Below are positions 58,849-64,000 of a DNA stretch of 64,000 bases, in pieces (positions within the stretch are counted from its first letter, which is position 1; every line of letters begins with the position of its first letter). The stretch is from Pisolithus tinctorius (lineage: Eukaryota; Basidiomycota; Agaricomycetes; Boletales; Pisolithaceae): positions 62,001 through 126,000 of the forward strand of contig JANFAH010000097.1 of assembly GCA_024663395.1 (NCBI GenBank). Direction: 5' to 3'. The position numbers and the translations under genes were made by a program. The notes under the pieces are model-generated. The model did not search any database, was not told where the DNA came from, and was given only the letters and a program-made list of their open reading frames with translations.

Positions 58849-60691
58849 TTATTTTTGTTTGTACAACGAACGACCAGTCATATCTACCACAACGTCAGTT
58901 AGGAGGCAAGCGAGCGTCAACGGACGTCATCCACTCACCCTTGGGTTGAGGAAGCCCCATAAGTGCCAACACAGTCGGCGCAACGTCAGCAAGGGCACCT
59001 GGCTCTTCTACATTCTCGCTCTCCTCAACGTCTTGAATGAACTCATGTTCGGTTCCGGTCATGATGAAGGGGACCTTGTTCGTCGTGTGAGCCGTGTGCG
59101 GTGCACCCGTCTCGGGGTTGATCATCTGCTCCGCATTGCCGTGGTCGGCCGTAATCAAGAGAACGTATCCCGCCTTCTCGCACGCGTCATAAATCGTCCC
59201 GACTGCCTTGTCGGTTGCCGTGATGGCCTTGACAGCCGCTTCATACACCCCAGTGTGTCCGACCATGTCCGGAGGCGCAAAGTTACACATCACGAACTCG
59301 TGCTTCTTGGTCAGGAGAACCTCTGCGACTTTGTCCGCCACACCCTGTGCGCTCATCTCCGGCTGCAAGTCGTACGTAGCAACCTTGGGGGATGGGATCA
59401 TGTGGCGTTCTTCGCTGGGGAATTGCTTTTCCACACCACCATTGAAGAAGAACGTCACGTGTGCGTATTTCTCCGTTTCAGCGATATGGGCTTGCGAGAT
59501 GCCCTCTTTCGAAAGCCACTCCGCGAGCACGTTGGTCATCGCTTGTGGCGGGAACGCGACGTGGAACGGGAACTCGGCCTTGTACTTCGATATGGTCGCG
59601 ATGTGCTGCGGGAAGGCATGAGTGAATGAAGGATCAGCCGGTACAAACCTGGGCTCACAAGGTCCTTGGGGACGTGGACTTCAACTGGCTTGTCAGGCAA
59701 ACCAAGTACAGATACAATTTCGCGCATGCGGTCTGAGCGATAGTTGAAGAAGAATAGTGTGTCCTCGTCCTTGATACGTGCCTCATCGCCGTTGACGATG
59801 ATCGGTTTGAAGAACTCATCGGTTTCGTCTTTGGCGTAACGCTCCTCGATTGTCTTGAGAACGTCGTTTGTCTCTTCGCCATTGCCATCGACAATACCCT
59901 CGATCGCAACTTTGATGCGCTCCCAGCGTTTGTCACGGTCCATGGCGTAGTACCGCCCGACGACAGTAGCGAGTTTGCCATAGGATTCCGACTTGAGGAA
60001 GCCGAGCAATTCCTCGGCGTACCCCTTGGCGGATCTGGGGGCGGTATCCCGACCGTCACCGAAGAAGTGTATGTAAGTGTTGGGGACACCTTGCTCTTTT
60101 GCAGTTTCTAGCAGGGCCTTGAGGTGGCGAATGTGGGAGTGGACACCACCGTCAGACACCTGGGGGGATAAAGCGGGAAATGTGGTTGGCTCAGGGACAT
60201 GATTGTGACGTTGGGACTAAGACATACTAGTCCTAGCAAATGAAGCCTGCCGTTGCCCTCTTTAGCCTGTTTCATACTGGCAAGAATGGTCTCATTCTTG
60301 TGGAACTGTCGCTTGGCGATGGACACGTCAATCCTGACGATGTCCTGCCAGACGACGCGACCAGCGCCAATGTTAAGGTGTCTAATATGGGTACAGGGAT
60401 GAAAATGGACGCAAGAAGCGCAGAGGAGTACATACCCGACTTCGGAGTTGCCCATAAGGCCGTCGCTGAGACCCACAGCGTTACCATGGGCGTATAAGGT
60501 GCGATAGGCGTAGTTTTTGGCAAGGGTATCCATGTTGGTGGTATCTGCTGCCTCGATGGCATCACCTTTCATTCCCTTCTCTGGGGCTACACCCCAGCCA
60601 TCGTGTACGCTGCACACAGGCGTGAAGACAGGTCCCGCTAACAGTAGAAACGAACGTACATGAGGCACACCTTGTTCTTGACTTGAACCAT
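58849..60691 (-). CDS. 2,3-bisphosphoglycerate-independent phosphoglycerate mutase (iPGM)
   Basis: Exons 60691-60660, 60609-60436, 60381-60228, 60159-59659, 59605-58939, 58883-58849 encode 520 residues. It interconverts 3- and 2-phosphoglycerate using two Mn ions and a phosphoserine intermediate. Motifs: CLIVHDGWGVAPEKGMKGDA (metal Asp), GLSDGLMGNSEVGHLNIGAG with the catalytic Ser in GNSEVGH, VSDGGVHSHIRHL, FFGDGRDTAPRS, FNYRSDRMRE, APPDMVGHTG, ITADHGNAEQM and PHTAHTTNKVPF. The last exon reads DMTGRSLYKQK, matching the family C-terminus better than read-through would. Yeast uses the cofactor-dependent enzyme instead, so this is the unrelated metalloenzyme type. Divergent from the uL14 gene. 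Confidence 0.95.
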
Positions 60692-60768
60692 GTCAGCTCG
60701 GGAGAGGCGGAAGCAAAGACAGTCCAGCTTTTTATCTTCTTCTGATAAGCCCCGACTATCTATATCTG

Positions 60769-60792
60769 CACGTGACTGTCTATCCACGTGAC
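60769..60792. promoter_or_regulatory. Two CACGTGAC sites between iPGM and uL14
   Basis: CACGTGAC occurs at 60769-60776 and again at 60785-60792 in the same orientation, 16 bp apart, within the 200-bp divergent promoter. The pairing suggests a real bHLH (Cbf1/USF-type) target shared by the glycolytic and ribosomal genes; regulation is inferred only. Confidence 0.5.
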
Positions 60793-60892
60793 CGGCTATC
60801 GGCAATCTCCGAACGAACTGTACAGTTTTGATTCGCCACTGCGAAACCTTGGCTGGGCCGACGCCGGCGCTGTATTCAACGATCCGAACGAC

Positions 60893-61546
60893 ATGGCGAA
60901 GAAAGAAAAGCGTGCGTCGTTGTTGTGGTCGTTTTATTTACCTCCACTGACTTGGCCCACACAGTTGGCGCAACCGGCAAGAAGTACCGCCTCACACTTG
61001 GTCTGCCTGTCGGGGCCGTCTTAAATTGCGCCGACAACAGCGGTGCCAAGTCCCTATTCCTCATCGAACCATATGGTTTCGGTGCACGTCTTAATCGTCT
61101 GCCAGACGCCGGTGTGGGCGACATGGTTGTCGCATCCGTCAAGAAGGGCAAGCCAGAACTAAGGAAGAAGAGTGAGTGTCCACTTATCCGCCTCGATCGG
61201 TTCGCGGTTGCGGTTATTGATGCAGTGATATCCAGCTATGCCCATAGTGGTCGTCCGCCAGCGCAAATCTTGGCGGCGACGAGACGGTGTTTTCCTCTAC
61301 TTCGAGGTGTGTTACTATTAGTCACACATTCGCCAGCTCACCCTTGATTGCTGTAGGACAACGCCGGGGTGATCGTCAACAACAAAGGAGACATGAAAGG
61401 TTCCGTCATCGTTGGACCCGTAGCAAAAGAATGCGTACGTGGTCCATTTTCTGTAGTGTGAGTGACGACAACTGACGATCGTACGACAACGATATCAGGC
61501 CGATCTATGGCCCCGTATCGCAGCAAAAGCTGGCACAGTAGTATAA
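60893..61546 (+). CDS. RPL23: 60S ribosomal protein uL14 (RPL23)
   Basis: Exons 60893-60911, 60965-61171, 61236-61306, 61357-61434, 61499-61546 encode 140 residues, the expected length. Sequence: [120 protein letters not shown]. This is the universal uL14 protein of the large subunit, near the SRL and factor-binding site. Five exons with a 19-nt first exon containing the start codon are typical of fungal ribosomal-protein genes. The acceptor at 61235 (TATCCAG) is preferred to a later AG because it restores the conserved MP-VVVRQRK. Confidence 0.96.
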
Positions 61547-61953
61547 CACTGCGTTGTAACTCTTTGGTACCACCCTCTCGACGACACTTTTTTCCCCTTC
61601 TCTCCACATGTGCATGTCTACATAAGTCGCTCGCGCTATGCTATGATAATCATGAGCTCCATGTACGACCCTGGCTCCGCGTGACTGACCGGTCGATATT
61701 GTGGTGTCGCCTCACGACACAGGCCGATATGACGTCTTCCGGTGGTGCACCCACCAACTGTTAAGTCAGCGTGCGCAGTGTGGTGTTGTGCAGGGGTGGC
61801 GTCGACTACGTATTTGAGTGCTATTTACCATGTGTTGAGTTGACGTAAACAAAAGCGTAATCGAGGTAATCGCAGTGCAGCGCAGCCACTGCCTTGTCAT
61901 AGGGTGTCAAGCCTTAACCACACATTCGAGTCTCTGACAACTGACCGCCAACC
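61547..61953. other. Intergenic region
   Basis: Between uL14 and the CRAL-TRIO gene, both plus strand. Expected 3' UTR and promoter; no coding feature or repeat recognised. Confidence 0.35.
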
Positions 61954-63097
61954 ATGTCCTCCACAAACCAAGCAAGTGTCAGCCCGATGCCCCCAGGAGT
62001 CACCAATCCCAACTACAAACCGTTGCCAGGGCGTTTAGGCAACTTGACGGCTGCCCAGCAGCACGCACTGGATACGCTGAGGGGGGAACTCGAGGCAGAG
62101 GGTCATTTCGTTCCACAGAGGATGGATGATGCGACGTTGCTGAGGTAGGTCCTCTGTGCTACGCTGGAGATCGTGTGCGATCGTCCGTCCACCGGATCCC
62201 ATCGCCCATCGCGTGCGATGGATGTTTTGATGAGGACGTGGTTCATTAATGACGTTCCTAAATTACAGATTCCTGCGGGCTCGTAGATTCGACGTTGCGA
62301 AAGCAAAGGCCATGTTGATAGCCGCTGAACAGTGGAGAAAAGAATTCGGGATCGACGATCTCATGAAGTCCGTGCTTCTCATCTGTTCCTGCTTTCTCCG
62401 GAGTCACTCATCCTCTCCCCCGTTTTCTGTGCTGCAGGAACTTCAAATTCACGGAGAAAGAAAGTGTAGACGAGTACTATCCACAGTACTACCACAAGAC
62501 GGACAAGGTACGCTTGTGACTTTTTCACGTTGTCGTCGTCTTTGTCATTAATGATCCTCTCGTGAACTCTAGGACGGCCGACCGATATACATAGAGCGCC
62601 TGGGCAAGCTGGATATTGATGCTCTGTACCGTTTGACCACAAAAGACCGTCAACTGAAGCGTTTCGTGTTGGAGTACGAGCGGTTCCTCGCAGAGCGCCT
62701 TCCTGCGTCTTCCAAGGCTATTGGACACCCCGTCGAAACTTCATGCACCATCCTTGACCTGAAAGGAGTCTCCATGACCAGCTTCTACGGGGTCAAAGAT
62801 TACGTCCGTGAGACCGCTAAAATCGGGCAAGATCGGTATCCAGAGTGCATGGGTAAATTCTACATCATCAATGCACCTTGGGCATTCTACGCTGTATGGA
62901 CGGTGATTAAGCCCTGGCTGGACGAGGTAACAGTATCCAAGATTGATATCCTGAGTTCAAGCTACGAAGACAAGTTGCTAGCACAGATCCCGGCAGAGAA
63001 CCTACCAGCAGATCTTGGGGGGAAGTGTCGGTGTGCTGGCGGGTGCTCGCTCAGTGATGCGGGACCTTGGAACCCTCAGCAGAATGGCGAGGCATAA
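61954..63097 (+). CDS. CRAL-TRIO (Sec14-like) lipid-transfer protein
   Basis: Exons 61954-62144, 62269-62367, 62438-62507, 62573-63097 encode 294 residues, the size of yeast Sec14. The CRAL-TRIO N domain (LTAAQQHALDTLRGELEAEG, LLRFLRARRFDVAKAKAML) leads to the lipid-binding domain: DGRPIYIERLGKLDIDALYR, SCTILDLKGVSMTSFYGVKD, YPECMGKFYIINAPWAFYAV, WTVIKPWLDEVTVSKIDIL and QIPAENLPADLGGKC. The C-terminal CAGGCSLSDAGPWN is typical of fungal Sec14 proteins. Sec14 exchanges phosphatidylinositol and phosphatidylcholine at the Golgi. The first intron (124 nt) is longer than usual. It converges with YTM1. Whether it is the true Sec14 orthologue or a paralogue cannot be told here. Confidence 0.93.
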
Positions 63098-63298
63098 TAG
63101 GTTACTCTCTGATTAGCAGATACACGTGATCACCACCTTGATACATACAGTATAGAAGAGTTGTATGTGGGTTCCCGAGCATAATACCCCCTTTGAATAG
63201 GGTACGAAACTGATTGGATGTGTTTGGAGTGAGAACTGTGGTTGGTTGGTGCCATGTAAGAACGACGTTAGGATACTTTTGGTCTGACTTCGCAGGAA

Positions 63299-64000
63299 TT
63301 ACGTTTGTGCAGTGGCCGATATCCGCTCCCCTTGGCTGATGCGCCATATATCGACCCCACCCTCTCCTCCAACACACAACATATCTCCTGCCCAATCTAC
63401 GTCCAAGATTTTCATCCCATCCCATACTCGGAAGCTCGCGATGGCGCTACGCATGCTACGCAAGTCCCATAGGCGAGCAACACCATCATACGAGCCTACC
63501 ATAACCTGTGGTGCAGTAGAGGTGTGCGGACAGACAAGGCAAGATGGCGTCGCAGGGTGCATGAGCGTCCCGATCGTGCTGGACAACTCTGACCCACGAA
63601 GATCAAAGATCGACACGGTGCGGTCTGTTGACGCTGCCAACAGCATGTTGCCATCGTTCGTCAGAGACAGATCCAGCATCGGCCGCTCCGGAACGGTCTA
63701 GGTGTAAGGAGAGAGAGCAATAACGAGAAAAGATGGCGTGTTTGCATGGTGCGAGGAAAACAAAAAAAGCGGACTTACGATGGTGTTCGTGCACACTCCT
63801 ACTTCGACGTCCCAATGACGGACCGTAGAGTCGAAGCCACAACTGTGTGCATACCGGCCTGAGTTGAGGGCGAAAAGTGCCTTGGAAACCCGGGCTGTGT
63901 GAGACTTGAGAACCGTGGCCGGAGCCTTGTTCTTCGGACGATCATTGCTACCTGTTTTCCGTCTCTTCTTACGGTCTCCGCTCTCCGGGACTAGGTCGTC
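63299..64000 (-). CDS. YTM1: Ribosome biogenesis WD40 protein YTM1 (3' part, runs off window)
   Basis: The window holds the last two exons, 64000-63779 (open at the edge) and 63697-63299. The linker DDLVPESGDRKKRRKTGSND precedes WD repeats: LKSHTARVSKALFALNSGRY, CGFDSTVRHWDVEVGVCTNT, then PMLDLSLTNDGNMLLAASTD, RTVSIFDLR, VMVGSYDGVARLWDLRSM and WDGMKILDVDWAGDMLCVGG, ending DIWRISQGE. Ytm1 works with Erb1 and Nop7 in 60S subunit assembly. The N-terminal NLE domain lies beyond the right edge. Confidence 0.88.

Noticed and set aside
58667..59629. 320-codon open frame on the plus strand
   Set aside because: It lies antisense to the well-supported phosphoglycerate mutase and the start of recyclin-1. 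The sense strand shows catalytic motifs and exact splice structure; the antisense product is Arg/His-rich with no motif, a usual by-product of codon bias.
1..64000. tRNA, rRNA, CRISPR arrays, full-length transposons
   Set aside because: Scanned by eye for B-box-like GTTCGA stretches, regular spaced repeats, long terminal repeats and transposase or reverse transcriptase motifs; nothing convincing. A computational scan could still find degraded copies.

Overview
The window is nuclear DNA from a filamentous basidiomycete, most likely an Agaricomycete. The grounds are very dense genes on both strands with many short introns (mostly 45-100 nt, GT-AG with some GC-AG), conserved fungal families (LCB2, YTM1, DUF3684, URC4, Nem1/Spo7 subunit, recyclin-1) and two small cysteine-rich protein types of the sort seen in mushroom-forming fungi. 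I rebuilt exons by eye from splice sites and reading-frame continuity; for nearly every model the exon lengths sum to a multiple of three. No tRNA, rRNA, CRISPR or intact transposon was seen.

Left part (0-26 kb): a tandem pair of serine palmitoyltransferase LCB2 genes; a reverse-strand MBD4-like DNA glycosylase divergent to a Cys-Gly dipeptidase; a SUZ-domain gene divergent to a Ser/Pro/Gln-rich protein; a reverse-strand CTP-dependent diacylglycerol kinase (DGK1); an MFS exporter; a small unknown protein; a small protein carrying LRLRGG; a 14-exon membrane-anchored histidine acid phosphatase divergent to a sucrose/SLC45-like transporter.

Middle (26-45 kb): a mitochondrial [2Fe-2S] ferredoxin, a gene-poor 3-kb stretch, a secreted amidase, a thioesterase, a PQ-loop membrane protein, a very large reverse-strand DUF3684 protein (about 1,750 residues, GHKL/HSP90-like ATPase at the N-terminus and an HExxH motif near the C-terminus), a single-pass membrane protein, and an SPO7-like subunit of the Nem1-Spo7 phosphatase.

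Right part (45-64 kb): histidinol phosphatase HIS2, a small Cys-rich protein with a TATA promoter, URC4 (uracil catabolism), ETF-ubiquinone oxidoreductase, recyclin-1 with a CAAX-like tail, cofactor-independent phosphoglycerate mutase, ribosomal protein uL14, a Sec14-like CRAL-TRIO protein, and the 3' part of YTM1 running off the right edge.

Several genes bear on membrane lipid: sphingoid-base synthesis (two LCB2), the phosphatidate/diacylglycerol switch (DGK1 and SPO7, which act in opposite directions), and a Sec14-like lipid carrier. This is an observation about gene content, not evidence of a cluster. The least-explained protein is the DUF3684 giant, which combines an ATPase fold with a metalloprotease-like motif. 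The least-explained DNA is 12.4-13.5 kb and 26.9-30.0 kb.
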